The notes: a model not told the origin generated them from the letters alone. A stretch of DNA of 48,225 bases from Bacillota bacterium (GCA_023433615.1 JAEZCJ010000024.1:1-48225), one strand, 5' to 3'; shown: positions 32,047-40,771, counted from the stretch's first letter. Translations and numbers: made by a program.

Positions 32047-32241
32047 ATGTTGAAACATCTGATCAACCGGCTCCTGCACTCGATGACCGGCCGCGGCCAT
32101 TATAAGGGCGGCTACTACAAGAAATACTCCAGCAGCGCACATAAGTATTACGGGCATGGCCATCACCGGCCGCCCCACTACGGGCACAACAAATACGGCA
32201 GCCCTTACTACAAGAAAAAATACAGCAGCTTCTCCAGCTAG
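32047..32241 (+). CDS. Small Tyr/His/Gly/Lys-rich protein (64 aa)
   Basis: No family recognised. After MLKHLINRLLHSM the sequence is low-complexity: repeated KYY, YYKKKYSS, HYGH and GHGHH, with 11-12 Tyr, 8-9 His and many Lys, and no acidic residue. It is strongly basic with no signal peptide. Such composition suggests a surface, spore-coat or metal/nucleic-acid-binding protein. GGAGGTGG lies 8 bases before the ATG, a -10 box is upstream and a strong terminator follows, so expression is likely. It is divergent from the Ser/Thr kinase gene; its many Ser and Tyr residues would be possible phosphorylation sites. Confidence 0.75.
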   Translation: MLKHLINRLLHSMTGRGHYKGGYYKKYSSSAHKYYGHGHHRPPHYGHNKYGSPYYKKKYSSFSS

Positions 32242-32273
32242 CCTGGCTCCAGGCCCGCGCGCTGCGCTCACGA

Positions 32274-32310
32274 CGAACTGCCGGCGGACCTAGGTCCAGC
32301 CGGCAGTTCG
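32274..32310. terminator. Terminator after the small Tyr/His-rich gene
   Basis: CGAACTGCCGGC (32274-32285) pairs with GCCGGCAGTTCG (32299-32310), with an inner GGACC/GGTCC stem. It lies 33 bases after the stop; the downstream sequence is only mildly T-rich. Confidence 0.7.
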
Positions 32311-32469
32311 CATCTTCCTAATTGTTAGCCGCTTGTTAACAAATCAAACATCCATCTCTAGCAAGTCTTATAATCTCCTAAATTGTGCCGCCTATACTAG
32401 AGGAAGTCCAATGAGTTCGACAAACTTGCGGATTCTGACTATAGCCCAACGATAGGAGGCTTGCACGCG

Positions 32470-32688
32470 ATGATGAAAGTAATCACATTCGGCAGCCGTA
32501 CAGTACCCGTCTATGTCCCGACCGAGCAGAATGAATCCATCAAACTTCTGAATGCCAAGCTTGAAGCCATGTCGCTAGATTTCGAATTTCGCAAAAAGTG
32601 GAAGCGAATCAAGTCCGTTCAGATGATTCGCGATGTTGCCATCTTCCAATATAATGACGGCACGAAGCTGTATCTCGATGTCTCGTAA
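32470..32688 (+). CDS. Small hypothetical protein (72 aa)
   Basis: MMKVITFGSRTVPVYVPTEQNE, a central helix (SIKLLNAKLEAMSLDFEFRKKWKRIKS) and a beta end (VAIFQYNDGTKLYLDVS). It is soluble, with no known motif, and alternates beta-alpha-beta like a compact single domain. AGGAGG (32454-32459) lies 10 bases before ATG 32470; a TTG at 32461 is an unlikely start. It is convergent with the OmpR-type regulator gene, with 20 bases between the stops. Confidence 0.75.
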   Translation: MMKVITFGSRTVPVYVPTEQNESIKLLNAKLEAMSLDFEFRKKWKRIKSVQMIRDVAIFQYNDGTKLYLDVS

Positions 32689-32708
32689 CGCCTCGTGTCA
32701 ACGCGCGT

Positions 32709-33461
32709 TCAAGGGCTCTCGTTAAACTTATAGCCTACGCCCCAGACGGTCTTGATATAACGCGGAGCTCTCGGATCTTGCTCGATCTTCTTGCGCAGAT
32801 TCACGATATGGACATCGATCGCGCGGTCCGTTACGTAAGAATCGAAGCCGCGGATCGCATTGATCAGATCCTCCCTGCTGAACACCTTGCCGGCATGATG
32901 AAGGAAGAGCTTCATAATTTCGAATTCGGAGAAGGTTGTGTCGACCGGCTGCCCGCCGACGTATAGCTGCCGCTTCTCCAAGTCTAAGTAGATCTGTCCG
33001 CGTGTGCCGACATTGCTGCCAGCGGCCGCCGTTCCCGTTCCCGCCTCGCCGCGGGATTCGGCAGCTGCCTGAATCGGCACCGCCGCTCCCCTGCGTACGG
33101 TCTGCGCGCGTCGGAGCAGAGCATGCACGCGAGCCGTTAATTCATGCAGACTGAAGGGTTTGCACAGATAGTCGTCCGCGCCTGTCTGGAGCAGATTGAC
33201 TCTCTCCGACACTTCCGTCTTCATCGACACGATCATGATTGGCAGGTCGGAGCTTTGGCGAATGCGCGCGCACAGCTCGGCACCGTCGCAATCCGGCAGC
33301 AGCAGATCCAATAATAGAACGTCCGGATCGTAGTCTTGCAGAAGCTTCAGTCCATCTGTGCCATTCCCTGCATGCTTGACTTCATAGCCTTCTTCGGACA
33401 AATACATACTGAGCATATCACCCATGATGACGTCGTCTTCGATCAGCAGTATCTTATTCAC
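32709..33461 (-). CDS. OmpR/PhoB-family response regulator
   Basis: 250 residues. Receiver domain (1-118): IEDDVIMGDML, phosphoacceptor in VLLLDLLLPDCDG, CKPF. A long Ala/Gly/Thr-rich linker (about 122-152) joins it to a winged-helix domain (about 153-248) with FSEFEIMKLFLHHAGKVFSREDLI and VDVHIVNLRKKIEQDPRAPRYIKTVWGVGYKF. No partner kinase is adjacent, so it is an orphan here. AGGACG precedes ATG 33461. Confidence 0.92.
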   Translation of the reverse strand: MNKILLIEDDVIMGDMLSMYLSEEGYEVKHAGNGTDGLKLLQDYDPDVLLLDLLLPDCDGAELCARIRQSSDLPIMIVSMKTEVSERVNLLQTGADDYLCKPFSLHELTARVHALLRRAQTVRRGAAVPIQAAAESRGEAGTGTAAAGSNVGTRGQIYLDLEKRQLYVGGQPVDTTFSEFEIMKLFLHHAGKVFSREDLINAIRGFDSYVTDRAIDVHIVNLRKKIEQDPRAPRYIKTVWGVGYKFNESP

Positions 33462-33681
33462 GGTTCGTCCTCCAATCCTTCAAGAGGATGTTATTGATCG
33501 CTCTCTATTCGTGTGCGCATCAAGTCTACTGCTCTCTTATTAAACAATCGCGCAACGGATGACGCGATGTCTGTCGCTTCGTGTACTAACAACTATACTA
33601 TACTCGCTTTCGATCGAACAACCGTGTGTTAGGAAATTGTTAGGCGCTGAATGTGTCGGAATCCGGCGAGATTGGATACAG

Positions 33682-33717
33682 AAGGACCGCAGGGATACGA
33701 TGATCCCTGCGGTCCTT
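33682..33717. terminator. Terminator after the HD-GYP gene
   Basis: AAGGACCGCAGGGAT (33682-33696) pairs perfectly with 33703-33717 around ACGATG. It lies 14 bases past the HD-GYP stop on the minus strand. The rest of the 33462-33730 gap shows no gene. Confidence 0.75.
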
Positions 33718-33730
33718 TGTCCGATCGATG

Positions 33731-35188
33731 CTATGCGCCTGCGACCGGCTGAGCGAGCTGCGTCTGGTTGGACGCCTGATCGCGAGTGCTTCGGAAGAAG
33801 AACGGGTCGCGTTCGCCGAGCCGCATCCAAGCGTCCACGCATGCCGGGTCAAAATGGTTGCCGCGTTCGCGCGCAATGATGATCGTCGCTTCCTCGTGGC
33901 TCATCGCGGTCCGGTATGCGCGCGTCGATGTTAAGGCATCGTATACGTCCGCAACGGCAATGATCCGCGCCAAGAGCGGAATCTGCTCCCCCTTCAGCCG
34001 GTCCGGGTATCCCGTGCCGTCCCACTTCTCATGATGGGAGCGAATGATGCCGAGTTCCTCTGTCATGAAGCCCATTCGCTTGCATAGGTTATAGCCGTAT
34101 AGCGGATGCTGCTCGATGACGGCACGCTCCTCCGGCGTCAGCCTTCCGGGCTTGTTCAGAATATCGTCGGGGATGTACACCTTCCCGACATCATGCACGA
34201 TGCCGCCCTGCGCCATGGCGCGCAGACGGCGCGCATCGACGCCCATCTCCTCTGCGAGACGAAGCCCGTATAACGCGACGCGATAATTATGGCCTGCCGT
34301 ATACGCATCCTTCATCTCGGTCTGGGTAATGAGCGACTTGACGCTGGGCGAGATGGCCGTCGCGATCCATGCCCGAGGGTCCGGTCGGAACAGAATCTTA
34401 AGCATGCTGCCGATCGACTGCAGCGACAGGTACTGCCGCGCGACGCCGGCTACCATGATCAGCATGGAGATAAGCAGCGTATAGTGGTACAGCCACCAGC
34501 TCAGCTGCCACGTGTTCCCGACGACCATGATGATCTGGGAGACGATCAAGAGGCCCGAGCTGTATACGACGCAGATGTGCAAGGGAAAACCGGTCAAGAG
34601 GTAGGACTCGCGGTATCTGTGCATGGCGAACAGGCAAATGACGGCGGTAACGGCTGTCGCGATCCACTTGTAGGGATCCAGATTGATCGGAAGCGCTTCT
34701 ACGGTCTGCGGCGAGGTGAGCGCGAAGATGCCGAAGCCGAGCAGCGCAAGCGACCAGCATGGCAGAAGAAGACGCTGCCAGCCAGACAGCCGCCTAACCG
34801 CACCATGATCCGTTGGCAGCGCCGACAAGCCGATCCATAGGCATGCCATGAGTATGCTGAGCTGCGCGGTAATGCGCGGCAGCGTGAGCACGTCGTGAAT
34901 CATGAAGCCGGGCGTCGACAAGCCGTGAACCGCGAACACCTCCGCAAGCGAGATATAGGCGACGGAGAGAAAAGTCACGTTCACGTTGCGAAGCTTAATG
35001 CCTGCGATCCCGACGGCTATGGATAAGAACAGCGCCAAGATGGAGACCAGCGACACGATGTAGAAATGCCCGTGCGGATGGTTCATCGTCACGTCCAACT
35101 CTGCTCTGGCGCGCAGCACATAGAACAGCGCAAGCGACAAGCCGATGACAAGTCCCGGGCCGAGCCAGGACCCTATTCTTGCGTTCAT
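33731..35188 (-). CDS. Membrane HD-GYP cyclic-di-GMP phosphodiesterase
   Basis: 485 residues. About seven or eight membrane segments occupy residues 1-270. The HD-GYP domain (about 290-460) has AYTAGHNYRVALYGLRLAEEM, GGIVHDVGKVYIPDDIL, HPLYGYNLCKRMGF, RSHHEKWDGTGYPDRLKGEQIP and ADVYDALTSTRAYR, with the HD and GYP residues intact. It should hydrolyse c-di-GMP to GMP. The N-terminal region is an uncharacterised sensor. GTG 35191 directly precedes ATG 35188; GCGGGG serves either. Confidence 0.92.
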   Translation of the reverse strand: MNARIGSWLGPGLVIGLSLALFYVLRARAELDVTMNHPHGHFYIVSLVSILALFLSIAVGIAGIKLRNVNVTFLSVAYISLAEVFAVHGLSTPGFMIHDVLTLPRITAQLSILMACLWIGLSALPTDHGAVRRLSGWQRLLLPCWSLALLGFGIFALTSPQTVEALPINLDPYKWIATAVTAVICLFAMHRYRESYLLTGFPLHICVVYSSGLLIVSQIIMVVGNTWQLSWWLYHYTLLISMLIMVAGVARQYLSLQSIGSMLKILFRPDPRAWIATAISPSVKSLITQTEMKDAYTAGHNYRVALYGLRLAEEMGVDARRLRAMAQGGIVHDVGKVYIPDDILNKPGRLTPEERAVIEQHPLYGYNLCKRMGFMTEELGIIRSHHEKWDGTGYPDRLKGEQIPLLARIIAVADVYDALTSTRAYRTAMSHEEATIIIARERGNHFDPACVDAWMRLGERDPFFFRSTRDQASNQTQLAQPVAGA

Positions 35189-35461
35189 CACGAATCCCCG
35201 CTTCCTGCATGATTGGCTATCGAGCCTCTATGGAATAGTCAATTGGTCCTTATTTTTAGTATACTCGCATAAGAATAGCAAATAAATAGCATCCCATGAA
35301 TCGAATTCGGACATACTATGCCGAATCGCGTGCGAAATTCGTCACAAAGTATGCGGCATCTCGTATGACTTCTATCACAACTTGGCGTAGATAGAGCCGA
35401 TATAGTGAGATATGCTTAGAGCATCATCGAGCATTTATAGCCCATTCAGGAGGTTCTTGCC

Positions 35462-36469
35462 ATGAATAAGACCAAACTTCTGCCATCTACCCTTGCCGTG
35501 ATGCTGCTGGCCGCGCTCATTCCGACAGCCGCTTATGCGCACGTCAAGTGGTTCACGGGCGTCGAGCCGGAGAAGGAAGCCATCACGGGCATCCTGTCGC
35601 CGCTGTTCATGTCGCTCGCGGTCGGAGTCGCGATTCTGCTCGCCGTGCTGACGCAGGTGCTGCCCGCGCTGTCCAACTGGAAGGCATCCAAGAGAATCGA
35701 TGCCTCGCTCGACCGGCTTCATCCGTATACCGGCATTATCCTGCAGTACGGCACGGCGGCCGCCCTGCTCATCCAGGCATTCTCGAATTCGGTGTTCGCT
35801 CCCGAATTCGAAATCGCGAGCACGACGGAGACGATCCTGCTCTGGGCAAGCATCGTGCTGCTGCTCGTTCCGCATCGGTATGCCGTGAGGGGCGGCGCGC
35901 TCGTGATGCTCGCGCTCTTCGTTATCGTCACGATCCGCACGGGATGGTTCCACATGCTCGACTACGGCTTCTATGTCGCCATCATCGGAGTCCTCCTCCT
36001 CGACAAGACGCGCGAATCCCGACTCGGATTCCCGCTGCTGTACTTAGGCACCGGGCTCTCGCTCTGCTGGGTTGCCGTCGAGAAGTGGGTATTCCCCACG
36101 ATGGCTGAAGACATCATCCAGAACCACGGCGTGCCTACGTTCGGCTTCGCTCCGACCGACTTCATCGTCATGGCCGGCTTCATCGAATTCGTCGTCGGCT
36201 ACCTGCTCGTCGTCGGGATTCTGAATCGGCTGTTATCCGTCGTCTTGACGCTGATCTTCATCTCGACCACGATGCTGTTCGGCATGACCGAATTCGTCGG
36301 TCACCTGATCATCCATATCGTCTTGATCCTGTTCATCATCGAAGGCGTCAGCTTCTACAAGCCGCCGGTCGCGATCCATCAGACGCGAATCGATCAGATG
36401 GTATTCGTCTCGCTCAACTTCATCTTCGTGCTTGCAACCTTCCTGCTCATCTACTACCGCTTCGCTTAG
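35462..36469 (+). CDS. Multispanning membrane protein with N-terminal HVKWF motif (DoxX-like)
   Basis: 335 residues. A signal peptide ends AAYA and is followed by HVKWFTGVEPEKE, so cleavage would leave a histidine at the mature N-terminus. About eight membrane segments follow. TDFIVMAGFIEFVVGYLLVVG and the C-terminal helices resemble DoxX/DUF-type membrane proteins of unknown function. An N-terminal His is reminiscent of copper-binding His-brace proteins, but this is only an analogy. AGGAGG lies 8 bases before the ATG and a strong terminator follows, so it is monocistronic. The 270-base upstream gap has only a weak ATTCGG...CCGAAT inverted repeat (about 35309-35330). Confidence 0.75.
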   Translation: MNKTKLLPSTLAVMLLAALIPTAAYAHVKWFTGVEPEKEAITGILSPLFMSLAVGVAILLAVLTQVLPALSNWKASKRIDASLDRLHPYTGIILQYGTAAALLIQAFSNSVFAPEFEIASTTETILLWASIVLLLVPHRYAVRGGALVMLALFVIVTIRTGWFHMLDYGFYVAIIGVLLLDKTRESRLGFPLLYLGTGLSLCWVAVEKWVFPTMAEDIIQNHGVPTFGFAPTDFIVMAGFIEFVVGYLLVVGILNRLLSVVLTLIFISTTMLFGMTEFVGHLIIHIVLILFIIEGVSFYKPPVAIHQTRIDQMVFVSLNFIFVLATFLLIYYRFA

Positions 36470-36485
36470 GACGACCCGACCCTAA

Positions 36486-36535
36486 GAAACCCACTACCTA
36501 TCGAGGCACATCGGCCTTGACGGGTAGTGGGTTTC
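36486..36535. terminator. Bidirectional terminator between convergent genes
   Basis: GAAACCCACTACC (36486-36498) pairs with GGTAGTGGGTTTC (36523-36535); an inner TCGAGGC/GCCTTGA stem extends it. It serves both the HVKWF membrane protein and the DUF4097 gene. Confidence 0.85.
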
Positions 36536-36552
36536 GTTCGTTGCATCCTTGC

Positions 36553-37509
36553 TTAACGACGTTCGAAATCGATATTGCCGCTGCCGGTCGTCACTTCCAG
36601 CAATGCTTCCCCGTCTCCGAACTGCCCGGAAACATCGCCTTCTTCCTTGATGTCGTACTTGATGCCGTCCCAATCGATGTCGCTGTCCCCCGAACCGGTA
36701 CGGAACTCGACCTTCAGCGAGCTCGGCTCCTCATCCAGTTCGATCTCGACATTGCCGCTGCCCGCCTTCAGGCGCACGTCCTGCGTTAACCGCGCAGTCT
36801 GGTACCGAATATTGCCGGATCCGACATTGCCCGTAATCTTGGCGCTGCCGTCCAGCAGCTTCACGTTGCCGCTGCTCGCCTCGAAGGTCAGCGAAGATGC
36901 CTCGAAGGTATCGACCGTTGCGTTGCCTGACCCCATATCCAACCGGATTGCGTCTGCCGCCTTGACATTGCTTAGGCGCTGGTTGCCGCTCCCCGAATGC
37001 AGGCTCACGCTCTTGCCCTCTATACGGTCTGCCTCGATATTGCCGCTGCCGGCATCCAGCGCGAGCGTGACCGCCTGCACATCGGATAGCGCAATATTCC
37101 CGCTGCCGACATCAACGGTGACGCTCTCCCACTGCCGTTCAGGCAGCTCGACGCGGAGCTTCACGTTCAGGATATTAATGCCGATGCTGAAGCCGCTCGG
37201 CATCTTCGGCTCAATCGTCAGCTTGCCGCCTTCCGTCCGGACATCCAGATCGATGTCATCGATGAATTTGGCGCTGGCCCGCCCTTCGAGCGCAATGCGG
37301 ATATCCGATCCGGTCCCGCGCTTGAGCTCGACATCCACGCTGCTGCCTTCCACGCTGATAGCGGTCACTTCAGCTGCGTCCGCCGTCTCGCCCATATTGA
37401 TACTCTTCGTTCCGAAGTCCATGATCTTGTCGTCTCCCGAGAAGGTAATGATGATTCCGATTACGCCCGCAATCAGCAGGATCAATCCCAATGCGAATGA
37501 TTTTTTCAT
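36553..37509 (-). CDS. DUF4097-family beta-helix protein (LiaG-like)
   Basis: 318 residues. It has an N-terminal membrane segment (FALGLILLIAGVIGIIITF). The rest is a right-handed beta-solenoid made of repeats ending in GSGN (for example VDVGSGNIALSDV, LDAGSGNIEADRI, MGSGNATVD, AGSGNVEIE, TTGSGNIDFERR). This is the DUF4097/adhesin family found next to PadR-HAAS genes in envelope-stress operons such as liaG and yvlB. It overlaps the HAAS gene by ATGA, so it is translationally coupled. Molecular function unknown. Confidence 0.9.
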   Translation of the reverse strand: MKKSFALGLILLIAGVIGIIITFSGDDKIMDFGTKSINMGETADAAEVTAISVEGSSVDVELKRGTGSDIRIALEGRASAKFIDDIDLDVRTEGGKLTIEPKMPSGFSIGINILNVKLRVELPERQWESVTVDVGSGNIALSDVQAVTLALDAGSGNIEADRIEGKSVSLHSGSGNQRLSNVKAADAIRLDMGSGNATVDTFEASSLTFEASSGNVKLLDGSAKITGNVGSGNIRYQTARLTQDVRLKAGSGNVEIELDEEPSSLKVEFRTGSGDSDIDWDGIKYDIKEEGDVSGQFGDGEALLEVTTGSGNIDFERR

Positions 37510-38063
37510 GCCTGCTTACCGCCTTTCACCAACCGTGTGTTGAACTTCAAGTAATTCAGCGTCATCTTGAGGAATCCGCGCGTCAAGTACAAGGTTCCCG
37601 TACCCGAGAGAATGCCGAGTCCGGTCAATGCCAGCCCTGCGAACATGCCTTGCTGCAGCGTGAACGCCATCCCGCGGAACCCCTCGAACACCGCTGTCGC
37701 AGCTCCGGCGAAAAAGGCCATCGCTACGGCCCACAGCGCAAGCAGCACGCCCATGAGCGCGATGAACGGTCCTAAGATGAAGATCAGATTGAAGAATCCC
37801 AGACCGACGGTGGCCATAACCGCGCGCGTAACGTTCGCGACATTGCTCCGATCCTCCGCTTGATGTACCCGATAGTTCAGCAGCAGCTCGCCGGCTATGG
37901 CCCGCGGGTCGCCCAGCTCCATCGCCGCCTGCTCCTCCGTAATGCCCCGTTCGCCTGCCATGCGAAAGTGCATGTCGTAGTCGAACAGCCATTCCGTGCG
38001 CACGGATGGCGGCACGGACGAGAGCAGCCGATCCAGCTCCCGCATATACGTCTCTCTTGTCAT
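37506..38063 (-). CDS. HAAS (DUF1700) domain membrane protein
   Basis: 185 residues. The N-terminal HAAS domain (MTRETYMRELDRLLSSVP, then WLFDYDMHFRMAGERGITEEQAAMELGDPRAIAGELL) is a helical signalling module that acts with PadR repressors. About three or four membrane segments follow. ATG 38063 lies 5 bases after the PadR stop; a frame from 38123 would overlap padR without a site. It probably transmits an envelope signal to the PadR protein. Confidence 0.9.
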   Translation of the reverse strand: MTRETYMRELDRLLSSVPPSVRTEWLFDYDMHFRMAGERGITEEQAAMELGDPRAIAGELLLNYRVHQAEDRSNVANVTRAVMATVGLGFFNLIFILGPFIALMGVLLALWAVAMAFFAGAATAVFEGFRGMAFTLQQGMFAGLALTGLGILSGTGTLYLTRGFLKMTLNYLKFNTRLVKGGKQA

Positions 38064-38068
38064 GATCG

Positions 38069-38386
38069 TCACCGTAACCCTTCCTCGATAATTTCGTTGA
38101 CAGCCCTCGTGAACGTATGCCATTCCAGAATGAGATGGCGCATATAGCCCGCGCCTTCCGGCGTCAGCCTATAGTACTTCCGAGGTGGCCCTCCCGAAGA
38201 CTCCATCAGATAAGTGGAGAAGTAGCCGTCTTGCGTCAGCCGATTCAGCAGCGGGTAGACGCTTCCTACCGCAACCTCGAACTTCTCGGAGATCTTCACC
38301 GCCAGCTCGTAGCCGTATCTGTCCTCTTGGGAGGCAAGCGCCAACACGCAAATTTCGAGCACTCCTTTTTTGAATTGTACATTCAT
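38069..38386 (-). CDS. PadR-family transcriptional regulator
   Basis: 105 residues: a winged helix with VQFKKGVLEICVLALASQEDRYGYELA, AVGSVYPLLNRLTQDGYFSTYL and GGPPRKYYRLTPEGAGYM, plus a short C-terminal dimer helix. It is the first gene of the padR-HAAS-DUF4097 operon and likely represses it. GGGAGC precedes ATG 38386. Confidence 0.93.
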   Translation of the reverse strand: MNVQFKKGVLEICVLALASQEDRYGYELAVKISEKFEVAVGSVYPLLNRLTQDGYFSTYLMESSGGPPRKYYRLTPEGAGYMRHLILEWHTFTRAVNEIIEEGLR

Positions 38387-38687
38387 TCAACCGCGCTCCC
38401 TATTCGCTTATATCTGCTATTGTTCAATGCAGTATAGTTCAACTACGGTATACTATATCACTCACTATTCATCAATGCAATATAGAGATCCGTCTATATG
38501 CCCGCCGCCTGTGTTAAAATTGCTGCAGGCAGACGCGAGCGGCGTTCCGCTTCACCAGCCTTTCCTACGATTGGGATCGACTAACCGCTAATATTTAGTT
38601 ACAATATTCTACATGAGTCTACAAAAAATTATTGTTTTCGTCATACTTTCCTAACCCCTTTGTGGCATGATGTAAGCATGATCGAGC
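38387..38687. promoter_or_regulatory. 301-base divergent gap with AGTATA/TATACT inverted repeat
   Basis: AGTATA (38431-38436) and TATACT (38449-38454) form a 24-base inverted repeat upstream of padR. On the minus strand, TATACT at 38436-38431 could be the -10. It is a candidate PadR operator. Near the GGDEF/EAL gene the sequence is AT-rich (about 38590-38650) with several weak promoter-like boxes, none decisive. Confidence 0.4.
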
Positions 38688-40559
38688 ATGAGAGGATGCA
38701 TCGCTTTGACCGAGTGGAACATTTTTTGGGATCTTGTCCGAAACGCCGCGGAGATCGGATTTTTCATCATCGTCGCCAACTACTTGCACCGCTATTGGCT
38801 TCGGCTTCAAGCTCGCCACACGGAATGGCTCACCGGTGTGCTCTTCGGCTTGGCATGCGCAATCAGCATGCTGGACGCAGCCGTAACCGACCATGCGGTG
38901 CCCGTCGATTTCAGGGTGCTATTGGTCGCCATGGCCGGCGTGTTCGGCTCTTTCCGGGGCGGAGCGGCGGCGGCCGTCGTCGCAGCCGGCGCGAGCCTGA
39001 TTATCGAGGGCTTCTCGATGCCCTTTGCCTTATCGCTCGGCACGATCGCGACCGGGATGCTCATCGGAATGGCCTGGCATCGCTCCGAGAGGTCGATCCG
39101 CACGCAGCTCAGCGGCGTGCAGCATCTTGCAATGGGCCTGCTGCTAGGGGCATCCGCACTGGCTTGGACCGCTTTTCTCCCGGAAGACGAGATGATCGCA
39201 TACGTGCGCGTTGCCGCGATGCCGATATTGCTGCTATATCCGCTGACCACGACCGTCCTGCGCGCGATCATGACCGGCCACTACCGCCTGCCGCAGCACC
39301 CGGTCCTGGAGATCGTCAGCATGAAGAACATCACGCATCATCTGGTGCGGTTCGCCGGCAAGAGCGAGCATACGACGATCATCATCGGTCAGATCGATAA
39401 TTTGAAGAACGTGAACGACCTGCACGGCTCATCGTTCGGTGAAGAGCTGCTCATCTCGATGCATCAAAGGCTGACGGAGCTAATGAAGAATGCCGTCGTC
39501 TTCCGGCTCAGCATGAGCGAGTTCCTGATTTGCGTGAAGCAGCCCGGCGGCGATACGGCAGCGAATATGGACGTACTGCGACTCGCGAAGAAGTCGCTGA
39601 TGAAGCCCTATCAGCAGCAAGGCCACGACGTGAGCCTGCTCTTCACGATCGGCGTCGCGCACGGATCTGCCTTGGGCGATTCGCTGGAGACGCTCATCCG
39701 CCAGTCGGAGACAGCCATGTTCGAGGCGAAGCGCATCGGATCGAACATGACGGTCGTCTACGAACCTGCTATGGCAGATCGCACGGTGTATCACAGCCAA
39801 CTGCAGGAAGCCCTGCGGTATGCATTGGCCCGAGGCGAGATCTCGTTGCATCTGCAGCCGCAGTTCCGTACGGATTGCAGCCGGCTGCGCGGCTTCGAGG
39901 CGCTGGTGCGCTGGCATCACCCTCGCTTGGGCATGATATCTCCGGCCGAGTTCATCCCGATCTCGGAGAAGAACGGCACCATTATCGACATCGGACGATG
40001 GGTACTGGAGCAAGCGTGCTCGATTCACCAGAAGGAGCTGCTGCCGCTCTATCCGGACGCCTACATGTCGGTCAACATATCGGCCATTCAGCTCGGCGAT
40101 CCGAACTTCGTATCGGATGTCATCCGAATTCTGAAGGAGACCGGCCTGCCGCCGGAGCGGCTGGAGCTGGAAATTACGGAGAGCGGGCTTATGTCGTCGG
40201 TCGAATCCGCGGCCGAATCGATGCGTCAGCTGGAGAAGCTCGGCATCCGGTTCGCGCTCGACGATTTTGGCACCGGCTACTCCTCGCTCAATTACTTGCA
40301 GAAGTTCCCGATCCATCTGGTCAAGATCGACAAGTCGTTCATCCAGGAGCTGGGCGGCAGCAAGCATAAGATCACGGAATCGATCATACACTTCGTCCAT
40401 ATGCTGGATCTCCCGGTTGTCGCCGAAGGGCTGGAATCGGACGAACAGCTGACCCAGCTGCGCAGCTGGCGCTGCGATTACGTCCAGGGCTATCTGTTCA
40501 GCAAGCCGATGCCCGCGAAGGATGCGCCGGACTATATCCGGCGAATTCAGCTCGCCTAG
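38688..40559 (+). CDS. 5TM-LYT membrane protein with degenerate GGDEF and intact EAL domain
   Basis: 623 residues. Residues 1-195 form a 5TM receptor like that of the kinase at 18.4-19.9 kb (VDFRVLLVAMAGVFGSF). The GGDEF domain (about 220-370) has RLSMSEFLIC in place of GGDEF, so cyclase activity is unlikely. The EAL domain (about 380-620) keeps its catalytic set: FEALVRWHHP, SVNISAIQL, ELEITESG, DDFGTGYSSLNYL, VKIDKSFI, AEGLES and VQGYLFSKPM. It should be a c-di-GMP phosphodiesterase. ATG 38688 has no clear site; TTG 38706 has AGAGGA 9 bases upstream and may be the true start. Its TAG stop is shared with the first base of repeat D. Confidence 0.92.
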   Translation: MRGCIALTEWNIFWDLVRNAAEIGFFIIVANYLHRYWLRLQARHTEWLTGVLFGLACAISMLDAAVTDHAVPVDFRVLLVAMAGVFGSFRGGAAAAVVAAGASLIIEGFSMPFALSLGTIATGMLIGMAWHRSERSIRTQLSGVQHLAMGLLLGASALAWTAFLPEDEMIAYVRVAAMPILLLYPLTTTVLRAIMTGHYRLPQHPVLEIVSMKNITHHLVRFAGKSEHTTIIIGQIDNLKNVNDLHGSSFGEELLISMHQRLTELMKNAVVFRLSMSEFLICVKQPGGDTAANMDVLRLAKKSLMKPYQQQGHDVSLLFTIGVAHGSALGDSLETLIRQSETAMFEAKRIGSNMTVVYEPAMADRTVYHSQLQEALRYALARGEISLHLQPQFRTDCSRLRGFEALVRWHHPRLGMISPAEFIPISEKNGTIIDIGRWVLEQACSIHQKELLPLYPDAYMSVNISAIQLGDPNFVSDVIRILKETGLPPERLELEITESGLMSSVESAAESMRQLEKLGIRFALDDFGTGYSSLNYLQKFPIHLVKIDKSFIQELGGSKHKITESIIHFVHMLDLPVVAEGLESDEQLTQLRSWRCDYVQGYLFSKPMPAKDAPDYIRRIQLA

Positions 40560-40708
40560 GGCCACTTGTGATCGCGAAGCATCTCAGGAAGCTTATTCGA
40601 CGTCGAATCTTGAACACTGGCGCAATTTCCGGTACTCACGTAGGTCTGACTACGCTCCGTTCCTCAATTGCTACCATTGTCCAACCTTCTTGGCGCTGAC
40701 AGGCGGCC
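40559..40708 (+). repeat. Intergenic TIR element, copy D
   Basis: A 150-base element with ends GGGCCACTTGT (40559-40569) and ACAGGCGGCC (40699-40708). It contains GTGATCGCGAAGCATCTC, the palindrome TTCGACGTCGAA, the core CGAATCTTGAAC, the CGTAGGTCTGACTACG hairpin and GTCCAACCTTCTTGGCGCTGAC. It is collinear with copy E and starts on the last base of the EAL gene's TAG stop, as copy A does after the potassium transporter. Confidence 0.85.
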
Positions 40709-40720
40709 TTTATAAACGCG

Positions 40721-40771
40721 AAGACGGCTGCACCGCGCCTCGATTTGAGGTTGCGATGCAGCCGTCTTTTT
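40721..40771. terminator. Terminator between the EAL gene and the acyltransferase gene
   Basis: AAGACGGCTGCA (40721-40732) pairs with TGCAGCCGTCTT (40757-40768), with an inner CTC/GAG, then TTTTTATT. It is strong on the plus strand and usable on the minus strand. It lies just outside repeat D. Confidence 0.85.
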
